A stretch of 64,000 nucleotides of DNA from Siphonodentalium dalli (Eukaryota > Mollusca > Scaphopoda > Gadilida > Siphonodentaliidae): assembly GCA_032622095.1 (NCBI GenBank), contig CP136065.1, positions 26,793,141 through 26,857,140 of the forward strand, in the 5' to 3' direction. Numbering within the stretch: the first letter of the stretch is position 1; every line of letters begins with the position of its first letter. Shown here one piece after another: positions 1 through 11,902 of the stretch. The notes beneath the pieces are model-generated. The model worked only from the letters and a program-made list of their open reading frames with translations, was not told where the DNA came from and ran no database searches. The position numbers were made by a program, and so were the translations under genes.

Positions 1-185
1 ACATTATTAGTCATTCATTTTTACATACATTATTAGTCATACATTATTACATACATTCAGTATTAGTCATACATATTACATATAGTATTAGTCATACGTT
101 ATTATACATTATTATAGTCATTCGTTATTACATACATACATTATTACAGTCATACATTATTACATACATACATTATTACACTCCA
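1..185. repeat. AT-rich minisatellite
   Basis: Degenerate tandem copies of a unit built from 'acattattacatac' and 'attattagtcat' run from the window edge to about 185. It has no coding potential and probably continues to the left of the window. Confidence 0.85.
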
Positions 186-847
186 TATATGAGTCTTTAA
201 AGAGAGAGTGTTTCTTCCTATCAAGTTTTATATAGTTTCCGCGGTATAAAATAATAAATGTGAATCGAGGACACCTGTCCGGATTCGCCTCTTAACAATT
301 AATACTGATTTTATTTAGTTTTTGTTTTCTGGTATGATACATATAACCTTCCGGGACAGTTATACTGGCTATTTTTTAAAACCGGAAATTCGGGCGATCT
401 TGTGGAAACGTTCGGATCGTAGTAAGGGATAGAACTCTATATATGTTTAACACCCTCAATCGAAGAGACTTCGCCGCCAACGTTTGTCTCCATTCAGAAA
501 TAAACGAATTTAGTTTGCCTCTATAGACAAATGATTTAATTAATCTTCAGTTTTGTCTCTGTTTTATTCACACACAACAAATATTTGCAGTCTTCAAATC
601 GGGTTTTATAAAAATGATGTTGTTGAACATTGCTGTTGTAATTGTGGCCCGGGAGATATGAACTATTTTAACCAATTTCTCGGCCTATTTTATTCCATCA
701 GGGAGTAACCGAAGTATACAGAGGTCTTCATATAATTTAGAGTTTTGAAACGCCAGGGGGGGTTAAACTATTCAAGCATCGTGTCGGCCCAAATCTCTGG
801 TTTGTTATTGGAATTAGTTAAGTAACCAGAGGACTTTATACTTTCAG
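186..847. other. Unannotated AT-rich DNA, probable intron end
   Basis: I see no recognisable gene or repeat here. If the exon starting at 848 is real, the right part is the 3' end of its upstream intron. The last bases, 'ttatactttcag', form a short pyrimidine-rich splice acceptor. Confidence 0.4.
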
Positions 848-1124
848 CATAAATTCCCTCGACCAGGAGTTCTTTGAAAAGAAAAATGGTGTACCTCAGT
901 TTATCGAGGAAGAAATGGCGATAGATTTTAAAGATGATACAGCATATGCGAATCTAAAGAATAGAGACTATTTGGAAGAAGCACTCGATCAGCACGAAGT
1001 CCTAAACAAAAATTTCAAGAACAGCATTCAAAACGGACACGTCGGTCCCGCTATGGGAGATGGGCAGACCCACCATATGTGGAACACGGCAGACTCCGAG
1101 TACATGGAAACCAGTGACATATGA
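848..1124 (+). CDS. Probable terminal coding exon of an unidentified gene
   Basis: An open frame follows the acceptor-like 'ctttcag' at 841-847 and closes with TGA at 1122-1124. It would enter with one base of a split codon and encode about 91 residues, beginning INSLDQEFFEKKNGVPQF. The peptide is hydrophilic and acid-rich, has a helix-like charged middle (FKDDTAYANLKNRDYLEEAL) and ends METSDI. The composition is protein-like, unlike the repeat-derived ORFs elsewhere in the window. No hydrophobic segment or catalytic motif is visible; it looks like a cytosolic tail or linker of a longer protein. The internal ATG at 915 is a less likely start, because the same frame is open upstream to 822 and reads well from the acceptor. 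Upstream exons would lie beyond the left edge. I do not recognise the family. It could also be a decayed exon. Confidence 0.5.
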
Positions 1125-2600
1125 TAGAACAGTTCATATATGTTTGACTATTCGTGGTACACGTTCTAGATACCAGCCATACCAGTCATACGTACATGTA
1201 TATGGTGGTATCTATAGGAAATTGTCTTCTTTCGCATGGCCGCTGACTTGAGTACCCAACAAGAGGTGGCAAAAATGACCCACCGAAAATACTGTTCGTC
1301 AATAGACAGAAATCTTGCTTCAGACCCAACGCTGTGTGCTCATTGTAGCTTTGTTGCGAATTGTGTACATATTACTGATTTATGTACAGAAACATAGACA
1401 ACCACTGGACAATAGACACGTTTCGCATAATGAACTACGACTTATAGTATTTACGAATAGCTATTTTCAATGGTAAATGTTTCGGACGGTCCAAAGCCCT
1501 TTTCGTAAACTTGACGACTATGAGTCCGTTTGTCAGAATTGTATGTCAGATTCAAACTTCGTACCGCTGACAGTCAGGTGCATGATATGGCTGTGTTTGT
1601 CTATATGTTTAATTTGTGTTTAGATTAATTTAAGACTGAGCTCACATCATGACATAACAGAGGCACACAGTCAGGCAATGTTATCATTTATGTCTCTGTT
1701 CCACTGTCAGATTATTTAGAGAGACTTTTACCTCAGACAGTGGTTTACTGTGGTTACCTAACATGTATCCAGGTTGGTATTATACTTTTAGCTGTTGGCT
1801 TCATTGCAGCTGGTGACATATCTCGTCTTGTACGGTCGTCCAGCTCAGCGCTTTGTGGTTTACAAAATTGTCGTGCTTCATGACGACGATTTGATTGCCA
1901 GTAATATATACAAATTATGGCCATGTGTACATGGCGATCACAATTTAATTACATAATCTCAGAGTCGTCTATCTATCTTCTACTGACACACCCCCATTTA
2001 TGGGGATTATGGCCAGTATCTATCTTCTACAATTAACGTTTCCCACATTGAGGAGTTGAGAAACGATCGCGCGAACTTATTACTATATATATATGATGTA
2101 TTTGTCAGTTTTGTTGAAATTCCCAATAGAGTAGGGAAAAACGACAACGAATAGATAGAACACAAATTCTGGTGACGTATTACCCTATTCGTAATTCTTA
2201 TCTGTCGCAGTTCATTCTGAAAAAGTTGTCTATTAACTATTGTGCTTTAATTCAGTGAAAACTATTCAGAATTGCATTTCCCCATTCTATAATATAATTT
2301 TCTCACAACCATCTTGTACAAATGTCGTGTTCCCTCTCTTCATTCTGACTTTCTCAAAACCACGTATTTATAGTTTATTTGGTCGTTTACGCTAAGTTTA
2401 TGGTAATGCATAGATATATGTGGCTATTGGTACAACATCAATAATAACTTCCATTAATACGAGAGATATATAGTAGGTGGTCGGCGAAGACGCAAATGAA
2501 TATGCGTGGTGTGTATAGTGAATTGCATAATGTGCTATGCATATTAAAGTGTGTAAAACATGGTAAAATGTTTAACAGCTGTCAAATATAATTTTAATTC
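1125..2600. other. Intergenic or 3'UTR-like DNA, nothing recognised
   Basis: I see no convincing ORF, RNA gene or repeat family. If the exon ending at 1124 is real, the first few hundred bases would be its 3' UTR. No well-placed AATAAA follows closely. Confidence 0.35.
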
Positions 2601-2625
2601 AAAGAAGTTGCTTCTCGTTACCTAG

Positions 2626-2820
2626 ATGGGTTGTATTCAATCAGTTAACAAAACTGCAATGTTTAGCGGGCAGCAAACAATAATATCACCTCCGACCCAC
2701 CTTTCAAAGAAACAAGTCAGTCATATCGAGCAGAAGACAGTTAAGGCACGCGCCAGCCACGTGTCGGAACGTTGGCAGTCATGCGCAGAGCAATTAAAAA
2801 CTTCAATCGGTCCCGAATAG
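2626..2820 (+). CDS. Short ORF with N-myristoylation-type start (speculative)
   Basis: A 64-residue ATG-initiated ORF begins MGCIQSVNK and ends with TAG at 2818-2820. The Gly2-Cys3 and Ser6 arrangement is the known dual N-myristoylation/palmitoylation signal, as in Src-family kinases with MGCIKS-type starts. The remainder is polar and basic (KKQVSHIEQKTVKARASH), with no domain I recognise. The segment has more CpG and is less AT-rich than its surroundings, which is mildly consistent with coding. It could be a complete small membrane-anchored protein, the first exon of a spliced gene, or chance. There is no neighbouring exon to support it. Confidence 0.25.
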   Translation: MGCIQSVNKTAMFSGQQTIISPPTHLSKKQVSHIEQKTVKARASHVSERWQSCAEQLKTSIGPE

Positions 2821-3690
2821 TGAATAGCATCTACATTACTTAATGTCGTATTTTTTATTTATTTATTACTCCTTTTTTGAGTGCATAGTATATTTCATCT
2901 CCTAATGAAGTTCAGCTATATAATCAATGTAATTTTTCTTGTGTGTGTGGCGTTAAGTTTAACTTTATAGTAAAGGTATTTACCGGGAGCATTGGCGTTA
3001 TGCCGTCAACGAGATAAACATCTCCTCAAGTTTAAAGGTGTGTTCAGGGTCCCAGACCTCCAGTTACAACAACAACGACAACATACAAGCACATTTTACT
3101 GAGTGTTGCTTTGTTCCCCTGAAACATGTTCAAAACCAAATGTAACATATAAATTGGACATATATACAAAAGAATGTCAGTTTGATACCGAAAAAATAAT
3201 AAAATAATTATAGTTTTCCCTCTGAAATATCGGAATTATATGAAAAACATGGATAGAAAATTCACTTTCAAACAAGGTAGCGTCTTTCAGGCGGCACTTC
3301 TCGTTCAAACCCTGTTATTTTATTTACACACTATAATCCCTCTATAAGTAACATATGTTTGATAAAGTTTGGCTTGGCTTGAACCCCTGAATACACCTTT
3401 AGTTTCACTAAACAAATATGCTGTTTGAAATATCAAGCACTATATATGTGACACAAACATCATAAATACACATGGTTTTTCCCCCGCCACATCCACATGT
3501 ACTATGCGCAAGGGACGTGGATTTTTTGGGTATCTCACGTGCACACTTAATTGTGGACTAAAATGTCTAATTTTATGAAAGAAATGACGACAAACTTTAG
3601 TTTAAAAATTGGATGCGAAGAACTCAAAGACATTCTCAACGATAAGTAACATATATTACGCTTCGTTAGAGGCGGAATTTTTTTTCTGAC
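2821..3690. other. Intergenic DNA, nothing recognised
   Basis: AT-rich sequence without a supported gene or a repeat matching others in this window. Confidence 0.4.
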
Positions 3691-3783
3691 TCTCTCACAA
3701 CAATGACGCCTCATAACGGTCAGGTACCTCTCGTATTAATTGAAAATATGATTCGTGAATCCGGAAGCGTTGTACCAAATTCG

Positions 3784-3966
3784 GAAAAAAATGCCCCCCC
3801 CCCCCCCCCCATCTAGTGGTCACCCAAAAGATCCATATGAAGTTTGGTGGTGATCGGATAATGGATGCGGCCTGTAGGGTGAACCAAAGAAAAATGTTAA
3901 CGGACGCACGGCGGACGCCAACCGATTGCAACAGCTCAAGCTTGAATTCGTCAAATTGAGCTAATA
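3784..3966. repeat. Dispersed mollusc-type repeat with C-tract
   Basis: A long C run (about 3784-3810) is followed by 'tggtcacccaaaagatccat', 'gaagtttggtggtgatcgg', 'taacggacgcacggcggacg' and 'cgattgcaacagctcaag'. From memory this string order is a common interspersed repeat of bivalve and gastropod genomes. It has no coding capacity; the 131-residue frame across it on the minus strand is a by-product. Confidence 0.5.
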
Positions 3967-4541
3967 AAAATGAATGAGCTAACCCAGTAGTCTGTGGATA
4001 TCCTTTACCGCATGATGGGCTATCGTCATACCAAAGCACAACCAACTTCCTATTTAGAAGCTGAAATATTCGTACGGACCCAAAATTCACAAATTTCCAG
4101 TTTTAAAGGTGGATTGTCTCTTTGTAAACATGTGTTATATAGTTACCGGGGTATAAAATATTAGATCTGAATCGAAGACTCCTGTCCGGAAACGCTTCTA
4201 CCGATTAACATTAATTTTATTTCGAATATTTTCTGATCTAAAAGGGTGTGGTTGTTTAGCTAACGAACAATAGTGGTTATAGTGTTAACAGAGACCAGAA
4301 CATTTATGGTGTAATTTTGTCACAAATAAACATTAATTATACTCATTATCGCTTATAACTATGGAATATAACAATACAACCAATCAATGTGGGACATTTG
4401 ACGTTCGGTACGTATAGCCATAGGAACAACCTAATGCTCTATATCGCTATATGGTATCACCCGAATGGTCTGTTCTAAAAATAGACAAATAAACGGTCCC
4501 AATAAATTATTCGAAATAAAATCAATATTAATTGATAGAAG

Positions 4542-4811
4542 CCCAGGGGGGGGGCGAATTTTTTTTACGAAACATGAGGTGGGGGGGGGGTGGGTGGGTA
4601 CCCGAGGCCGGAAACAGTTTTTGACCACCTTTTTTGCATTTTTTTTTTCATTGATATATTTTCAACTGTTTTAAACATATTTGTTTATATGTTGTGGCTT
4701 GTTGCAATATGAGAAGCACTAATACATTCAATATTGTTATAATTACCCCCATAAGTTGATATAAAATGGAAAAATAGTGAATATTGTGGGGGTGGGTCCC
4801 AAAATTTTCAT
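4542..4811. mobile_element. G-tract-ended MITE-like element (G2)
   Basis: It starts CCCAGGGGGGGGG, continues with an A/T homopolymer block, then G9 and 'tgggtgggtacccgaggccgg'. A second 'gtgggggtgggtcccaaaatttt' block closes it. The same order of G-run, A/T-run and GGGTGGG blocks recurs at about 6113, 14079, 15600 and 62287, so this is a dispersed family. Ends are approximate and no target duplication is clear. Confidence 0.5.
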
Positions 4812-4829
4812 TGATTTTTTTTGCGCGCA

Positions 4830-6090
4830 ATTTTTTTTTATTGTGTCTGTTTCAGCTTGCTTGGCAGTTTTTATATTGAAAATTGTCTAGTTCACTGTGT
4901 AGATCAATAAAAAAAATTCTTCAGATAGCTCTAGGGTAGGGTGAACTTAATGCAGTCTGACAATATCAGCTAACAACTCATGACAGAATATTACAATAAT
5001 TCTTATACTTCATGACAGTCTCTTTACTCATACAGTTAGTTGATGCATGGGTGTAATCTATGAACTAAATATTTGTATCAGTGTTTGTATACTAAATTGA
5101 TTTTTAAATATACTTTTGTCAATTAATTATTTGAATTGTCAAATTATTTGTTTCAGTGTTGTTGACAACCATCAATAAGTAAATAAGTAGACATGAAATA
5201 AAGTTATAATAACATTTATTGAAAGAAACAAAAATATAACCTTCCTTGGATAGTTTTCTAAAAAGTATAAAAATATTATTTAAATAGATGTGAAGAGGGG
5301 CCAGAACACATTACAGTTTTATTCACATTGTAATTATTATATCCCATAATTACCTGCATATACTAGTATGTAAATGACACTTAATGTCTAATTCAGGCTA
5401 ATTTGAAAATTATCAAAGAAGAAAATTAATTTACTTAATTAGTGTATATTTATAAGATGATGTGCATGCAAGGTGGTCTAGTTTGAAGGCACACATAAAG
5501 GTCATGTACAGAATGTGTGTGAATTTCTTATTGCACATGAACTCCATCCAGTACATGGCCGAAGTTCAGCTCTGATTATCCAAATGAATCTCAGTAATAT
5601 ACATCCGTGTATATGGATTTGGCACTAAATTGACCATCAACGTTCAAACTCAAAGGGTTAAGCATTATTTTAGGCCTAGTTCTAAGTTGTAATGCGAGGT
5701 CGGGTCGGTGGTCATGCAGGCATACATAAAAGTTACTTCGTACACTGCTTCATATGCACATTTTCCTTTTTGGTATTACTATAGGCTCTAGGCCTACTAG
5801 TTGATGCTGGTTGATGTCTGAAAAAAAAGATAAATTTAAGTTTGTGTAATGTTTTATTCAACTGTAGGCCCTAACACTGGCCCTAGTTATTTTTTGTTGT
5901 CATTCCAGGGGATTCAACATATTTTTCATCTACTTTCCAGCTGTACTCACACAGATGAATAGGATGGGTTATAAATTTACCAATATAATCACATAATATT
6001 CTACCTTTGTTGATTGCTTAGAGTTCAATTTTGCACATGTTTGTTAACAGGAAGTAACATTTAATTTGGTCTTTCAAAGAAGGGACCAAT
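4830..6090. other. AT-rich intergenic DNA, nothing recognised
   Basis: Long A and T runs; no supported gene or repeat family. Confidence 0.4.
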
Positions 6091-6112
6091 ATAGAGTGGT
6101 TGGTCGTTTTTA

Positions 6113-6265
6113 CAGAGGGGACCAACATAAAGCTTTGATGTTTTGGGGTGGGTGTCTAAAATTTTATGAAAAAAAAATGCAAGAAATGGTGGGTGGGTGT
6201 AAAAAAAATGGAAATGTAAAAAAAAGACCCCCACGTCTCGCAACTTTTTTACGCCCCCCCCCCAA
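6113..6265. mobile_element. G-tract-ended MITE-like element (G1)
   Basis: It has GGGGTGGGTG and GGTGGGTGGGTG blocks around poly-A runs and a closing C9 run at about 6255. The layout matches the copies at 4542, 14079, 15600 and 62287. Confidence 0.45.
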
Positions 6266-6321
6266 TGAGAAGCCTTTCCTTTTATTATTTAATACCCACG
6301 CAACTATTTCAAATTTGTTAT

Positions 6322-6505
6322 TTAAAGAGATAATCCATCTTTAAATTAATTATCATTATAATTACCATCGATCATATAGAGCACACGAGTGACGGTATTT
6401 TGCACTCATCCATGGTTCAAATTCATTCATTTGTTGCATATATTCTGTTGAGTATAAAGGACTGGTCACACACATGGCCAAATTTATTGCACAGTGCCCC
6501 TTTAA
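6322..6505. mobile_element. TTAA element, family S, short copy
   Basis: Bounded by TTAA at 6322-6325 and 6502-6505. The right end reads inward, on the minus strand, as TTAAAGGGGCACTGTG. The internal blocks 'catagagcacacgagtg', 'gcactcatccatggttc' and 'ttgttgcatatattctg' match the fuller copy at 31011-31327. Confidence 0.7.
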
Positions 6506-7115
6506 AACTCTAACACGATGGGGGAACAAAGAACTTCCTCATACTCAGAAGTGGACATTACATGTACGGTATGTATCAATGTGAGGGAAATTTTAATAGA
6601 AATTGACAAATGCACCCCTTCCCCAAACGAAGACCCTCTCGTGTCGTTCCTGAATTACATGTTGCATTCTTCAGTTGGAACTATTCGTGTCACTCGTGAT
6701 GACAGGCTCCACGATTGCTTGTGCTAAAACAGGAAACAGAATAATTCGACTAAGAAGTCGGTCCGATTGTTCAACTCAACAACAATACCGTAATTCCATC
6801 TCAATTTCTGCTCCGTATATTTAATTCTTTTGAGCTCAATGTTATCGCTCCTAAAAGTGACATTATCGCTTTTAAATATAAGGTTTGCCCAAAGCTGGCC
6901 TTGAAAATACAATGGACTTGTTGTGAAATATGCACCCTGCTAAAGTGACGTATAATTATAATGGGATCTCGTTTGAACTTGGGTGTTCGGGGTGAGATAT
7001 CATTAAGGGCAACGAGTGCATATAAAGTTGCTGCATTATATATAACCAAATGAATCGTTGACGAGTCGACTCGATTTTATTTTATTTTTAAAATACGATT
7101 ATTTTCAGATAAACT
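6506..7115. other. No supported gene
   Basis: A 69-residue ATG ORF (6518-6727) follows the S element. It has no recognisable domain and no splice or neighbour support. Nothing else is recognised. Confidence 0.3.
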
Positions 7116-7377
7116 TTAACCCTTTCGTGGTGGGAGCTGCGCTGGTGCAGCATTAAATGTCCTGTGCCAGTGATTCTCTTATATATTCAAGTCTCCCACA
7201 TGGAGCATAGCATACATACGATAATGCACTGGCTTACACGGTCAATGTAAATATTGTTAGGCCAATGAATTCTCTTATATATGCGAGGCTCCCTATGGGA
7301 GACTCCCATATATAAGAGAATGCATTGGCACAGGGTTTTTGCGAAATTTCAGGAAGCTCCAGTCATGGAAGGGTTAA
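7116..7377 (+). mobile_element. TTAA element, family M1, with twin hairpins
   Basis: TTAA at 7116-7119 and 7374-7377 brackets terminal repeats that start TTAACCCTTTCGTGG and, inward from the right, TTAACCCTTCCATGAC. Inside are a decayed hairpin (7167-7232) and an intact 67-base hairpin (7262-7328) with arms 'ccaatg...cttatatatg'. M2 at 30002-30226 is the same subtype in opposite orientation. The TTAA ends suggest piggyBac-like mobilisation; there is no coding content. Confidence 0.8.
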
Positions 7378-7631
7378 GGCGACTCATAATCATAATCTCC
7401 CATTTATTTCTTAACGTATACATTGGAATGTTGTATTAATTATTTGGAGGGGTGATCAGGAACTATAAGCAGACGACAGATCCGACAGCCGAACAGATAA
7501 CACAAGTGCATAAGGATCCATATATTCATTGGTGGCAAATATTCAGATAATAAGTTCAACAAACGGCATATTCTAGCTGGACATTCCTAAGATAACTCCT
7601 CGTCAAAGAGTATTTAGTAAAGAAGGGTTAA
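7374..7631 (-). mobile_element. TTAA element, family N (N4)
   Basis: It shares its left TTAA with M1 and its right TTAA with K1. The right part carries the family stem half 'cagataataagttcaaca', and inward from the right the end reads TTAACCCTTCTTTAC. The 'gcagacgacagatccgac' and 'ttcattggtgg' blocks match copies at 51.3, 52.1 and 53.2 kb. Confidence 0.65.
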
Positions 7632-8895
7632 AGATACGGGCGGCGTTGGCGGTGGGTATGCTGTTAAATTATTCAGCTCCGTCAAAAACCGCCATAAACA
7701 GAAATAATAGTAACATATAGACAGACCTTGTTCTTATACCAATCAGAAATATGGCATAAACAGTATGTTATTGTCAAATGTTTTTCCTTTGTTATGTAAA
7801 CAAAAGCAAAAAAACGTTGCAGAACCTGGCTTTTGTTTAGATCCGGATATGGTAAACATAAAGAGCGTTGTTTGTTACTGTTTTCCTGATATGGAAATAA
7901 TAAAGAGGTTTATATCATTTGTGTGTGATTAACCAATATAATTGCGCTGTGTTGTGTAAACAGAAGCAAAACTTCTGTAACACGAGTAGGCTCTTGTTTA
8001 CGTTGACGACAATATACTATTTACGCGCTGCTTATGTTTGGCATATGAACAAAACTAAATATATTTTAATACAAATCATAACGGGATCGTTATAACCTGT
8101 TCGACGTCCTGGCGTATGCACCCACACCACATAAGTGATCGCAAAAAGCATGCGAGAAACCCTTCTCTGATGATACACAAGCATTGTTTTAAAAAAAAAA
8201 TTGCCAACCGACGATGCGACGGAGCCAGTCCGCCTTTAAATGAATACGAACAGTATTTAATTGAATCAATTACATTTCTTTACTATTACTATATATAAAT
8301 TGTGCGGTCTTGGACTATACGAAAATCATTATGTGAATCAACGATCGACCCCTTACGGATTGCATATCGCACATGAACACTCTACACTAACCGATAAGTA
8401 TATACATATATAAAATTATATTTTTAGCCAGAGAGTTCTAATGGCATATCATTATAAGAAATATATATATTGCTCTCGATTCCAATAACTGGGACAGAAA
8501 TTCTACTATTTTTAGAGCACTACAAATACTGATTGAAGACAGATCTGTTAAACTATATATTTGTTCCACATGACTATATTTTATAGGGATTATCTATGTT
8601 AGCCATTTTCTAAGAATCCTATTAAACCGACTCCGTCGATCGCATCGTATAGGGCGAATACATGAAAATAAATTCCGATGTTAATGGCGAGAATTGGTTG
8701 TGTTTCTTGTATATGTAATTTGCTTGCTCACTTGTAAATATTAATTTCACATGTATGTTGTTTTGATATGTTATCTCAAATACTGTATAATATGTGCGGT
8801 TTTTATTGAGATTAAACAAATTTAATATTCCTTCTGTTGATGGCGATTTGAACAAATATGAATAGTTCTGCAACGAACGCCACCCGTGCCTTTAA
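7628..8895 (+). mobile_element. TTAA element, family K, longest copy (K1)
   Basis: The terminal inverted repeats begin TTAAAGATACGGGCGGCG (left) and TTAAAGGCACGGGTGGCG (right, read inward). At 1,268 bp this is the longest of four K copies; K2, K3 and K4 are about 480-585 bp and look internally deleted or derived. Repeated 'tatggtaaacataaagagcg' and 'gttatgtaaacaaaagc' blocks characterise the family. No transposase-like ORF is present. Confidence 0.75.
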
Positions 8896-9359
8896 ACACT
8901 GAAATTGCTCGCTTTTTCCAGTCACGTTCCGGGCACAAAATAGGCCATGAGAGAAAATTATCCATTTGTTCTTCTACGTCTGGTTGAGTGTATCCGACAT
9001 AATCGGCCAATCACGCGTCTCTAAAGAGTTTCAGATTACATTTCTGTTTTTATATTTGTCATGTATATATGTTGTCTCGCGTCTCTTTGAATTTCGTCTT
9101 CCCGATCGTTGAATGTTTGAATCTTGTATACTGTTCTCAAGCCTGTCTCATTGTGGGGAGGTATCGAGATGCTGCTAAATTCAGTGACTAAAGGGGTCAC
9201 TGCTTCAGCTGTGTACCAATCTTTGGACCGACCATAATTTGAAGTGTAGTCCGGGGCGCTCCTGCGATAGTTGTCGAATATTTACTTTTCATATGGCAAC
9301 TCAAACATAAAATGTCGCCGACCACGTGCCCCCCAAAAAGGTGGCTTTTTAGTAACGAG

Positions 9360-9885
9360 TTTTTTTTACTGTGTCAAAATTCATCTGAACGTGACCAAAT
9401 TCAAACTTGGCCTTTATCTTCTGACATTTGAACCACGTACAAATATCAAGATATTCATTTGATTTAAAAACAATCAGATAACTAAAAGTAAAGTTATCAT
9501 CCGGCAACGAAAATAATCTGCACATTTTAAGTCGACATGGACCATAACTCTGAGAACAATGGGCGGACCAAACACAAATTCGAACTTGACCTGTGCTTTG
9601 AGCTGATAAACTCACATACCAAATTTGGTTTAGATCCTATAGCCCAAAATAAAGTTCTCATCCGGAAACTTTCTGCACGGATGCACGGATGGACACATTC
9701 TAAGTCGAAAAGGCCCATAACTCCGGCAAAAATAGGCGGACCGAACCCATATTCGAACTTGACATGTGCTTTGAGCTGATAAACTCGCATACCAAATTTG
9801 GTTTAGATCCGAAAGCCCAAAATAAAGTTCTCATTCGGAAACTGTCTGCATGGACGCACTGACGGACGGACACCGGCTATTTTAG
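9360..9885 (+). repeat. ~173-bp tandem repeat, mollusc-type
   Basis: Two clear units start at about 9529 and 9702, with a decayed unit before them. Shared blocks are 'cataactcyg', 'ttcgaacttgac', 'gtgctttgagctgataaac', 'accaaatttggtttagatcc' and 'aaaataaagttctcat'. The array ends 'gacggacggacaccgg'. ORFs of 80-88 residues here on both strands are repeat shadows. Confidence 0.8.
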
Positions 9886-10695
9886 TAGTCCTCCAAAAAA
9901 ATTGGGGGGGACATAAACAACGTTTCGATCGTAAATTTTGCACCACGGGGAGTTACGATAACCGTAGATTTCCTAATACAGTTGATGGACAGAAAGTGCC
10001 TTTGCTCAGTTATCTTTTGACCTTAATCCCCCCGACAGTGAAAAAGTTGGGTTATGCAGATAGATTTATATACATGTATATATTCCGCATTTTTAAATGC
10101 CAGGGGTATGGCTATAGCCAGGGAAATTGTGAACGTAAAGACATCATGTGTGCATGATGCTCTAGCTGTGCTGGTCATGTCCATAAGTATTGTACGAAAC
10201 CAAAAATAGTTTAAAATGTCATGGTTCACATGCTACAATGGATTCAAGATTCAACTATGTAAGTTGGTGCTTGATCGTCCGTTCCGTATGTTGATACCAG
10301 CACCCAGACAAGTACTGTAAACATTCTTGCAGAACCTCATGTAATAGAAACAGATTTTGCAACAGCTACGTATACACAAACTAAGAAATCAGAAGATATC
10401 ATGCAAGATAGTCAATCACAGACAACAGCAATGTCAGAAACATCAGCTATATGTGACATGGAAGTATCAGAAAAAAAGCGAGGAAAAAATCCGAAACATA
10501 AAACAGAATAAGTTACGAGATTATGATTCTATGGAATCCCGGATCAAATGTGAGATGGATAGTATAATGTTCTCAAAGAGGAGTGAAGTAAACGAATAAA
10601 CACAGAGCTTTTTTGTTTCTCGAATCTTGCATGTGACTATGTTATTGTAGAATATAATCACCCTGACCAGTCTGAATTCTCTCAGGCAGATAAAC

Positions 10696-11205
10696 ACCCC
10701 TGGTCAAGTGGTCCTGCTAACGTGGTATGATGCTGGTGGGTCCTGCCGAATTGCTATGATGTTGTTAGTACTAAATGATGCGGTTGAAGAAAAGTACAGA
10801 TATTTTTTTTCCAAAGTTGTCAAATTCGCAGTGTTCGGATAATCAGAACATATCTAGGAAAAGTCAGTATGTTTATCAAACATTCAAAAACATATATATT
10901 GCGAAATATTGTATCACTGGTTGTACTATTTGTTGCAAATCTTCTATAATCAAAATATTGATTAATGTCCTTTTGCAAACACCAGTGCAGTCATTATTAC
11001 ATTGTTGCAAAATATAATATGTTCTTGAAAGTTTAATACAGACACTTGGATTAGCCAAACACCGCGAAAATGACAGCTTTAGAAAACATAACGTACGTTT
11101 TCATAACAGCATCTTTTTGTACTACAGCATCATAGCAATTCAGTATGACCCACCAACATCATAGCACATTAGCAGGATCACTTGACCAGGGTGATATAAT
11201 CAAGG
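10696..11205. mobile_element. 510-bp foldback element
   Basis: The left end 'cctggtcaagtggtcctgct' matches the reverse complement of the right end 'agcaggatcacttgaccagg'. Inverted similarity continues inward through 'aaacattcaaaaacatat' / 'aaactttcaagaacatat' to about the centre, so nearly the whole element can fold on itself. No second copy was found in the window. Confidence 0.7.
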
Positions 11206-11314
11206 CACTGCTCTATGCTGTGTAATGGGAATTGGATAAAAGCTGTTGAAAAAAAACTTCGGAAGGAGAACAAGTCCTTTTGACACTGATCACGATGGTC
11301 CAAGTTGGTGAATT

Positions 11315-11581
11315 TTAACAATATCTATACTAAAAACTCATTGACGAGTAGTTCTCTTAGGAAATGTTCGGATAATAGCATAGGTATCTTGCTGAAGTTA
11401 TTATCTGAACATTTCCCACCAATTAATATGAAACATTCTGTTCGTGCATGTGCTATCTGTTTTTCTGTCTGTTGTCTGATTGTATTACCTGAAAACCCCT
11501 CTAAATGAATAATAGACATTTACAATGTGCATTTATATAACTGCATGTATGGGAGAATCCAGTTAATAAAGAAAGTGTTAA
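11315..11581 (+). mobile_element. TTAA element, family N, complete copy (N2)
   Basis: Bounded by TTAA at 11315-11318 and 11578-11581. The left end resembles TTAACCCTTTATATACTAAA and is followed by 'cattgacgagtagttctc'. The central hairpin runs from 'ggaaatgttcggataat' to 'attatctgaacatttccc' (about 11360-11420). Inward from the right the end reads TTAACACTTTCTTTATT. Confidence 0.75.
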
Positions 11582-11740
11582 AAATTACTGCTTATATGTA
11601 ATTAAATGTTGGCATATTCTCGAGTAACTAATGTAGTCAATTTAATTCCAGTTCATTCGTGAGTTTTATAATTATGTGTGTGCACAATGGTCCGCTTCAT
11701 AAAGGTTCGGACCCCCAATTCGGGTTTCTGATTTGGGTGC

Positions 11741-11902
11741 TTTATATAAGGATTAACTGTCATGTGGACTGTTTTATGGAGATGTAACCGTGAGGTAAGT
11801 GGTCATAACTTGTGTAAAACCAGAAATACAAGTAATGACCACTTACCTCATGGTTACATCTCCATAAAAACAGTCCACATGACAGTTAATCCTTATATTT
11901 AT
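11741..11902. repeat. 162-bp long hairpin
   Basis: Arms of about 70 bp, starting 'tataaggattaactgtcatg' and ending with its complement 'catgacagttaatccttata', are nearly perfect and separated by about 20 bases. It forms a strong cruciform candidate. The stem sequence has no relative in the window. Confidence 0.85.

Noticed and set aside
1-185. Left-edge repeat considered as telomeric
   Set aside because: The unit is AT-rich and unlike TTAGGG-type telomere repeats.
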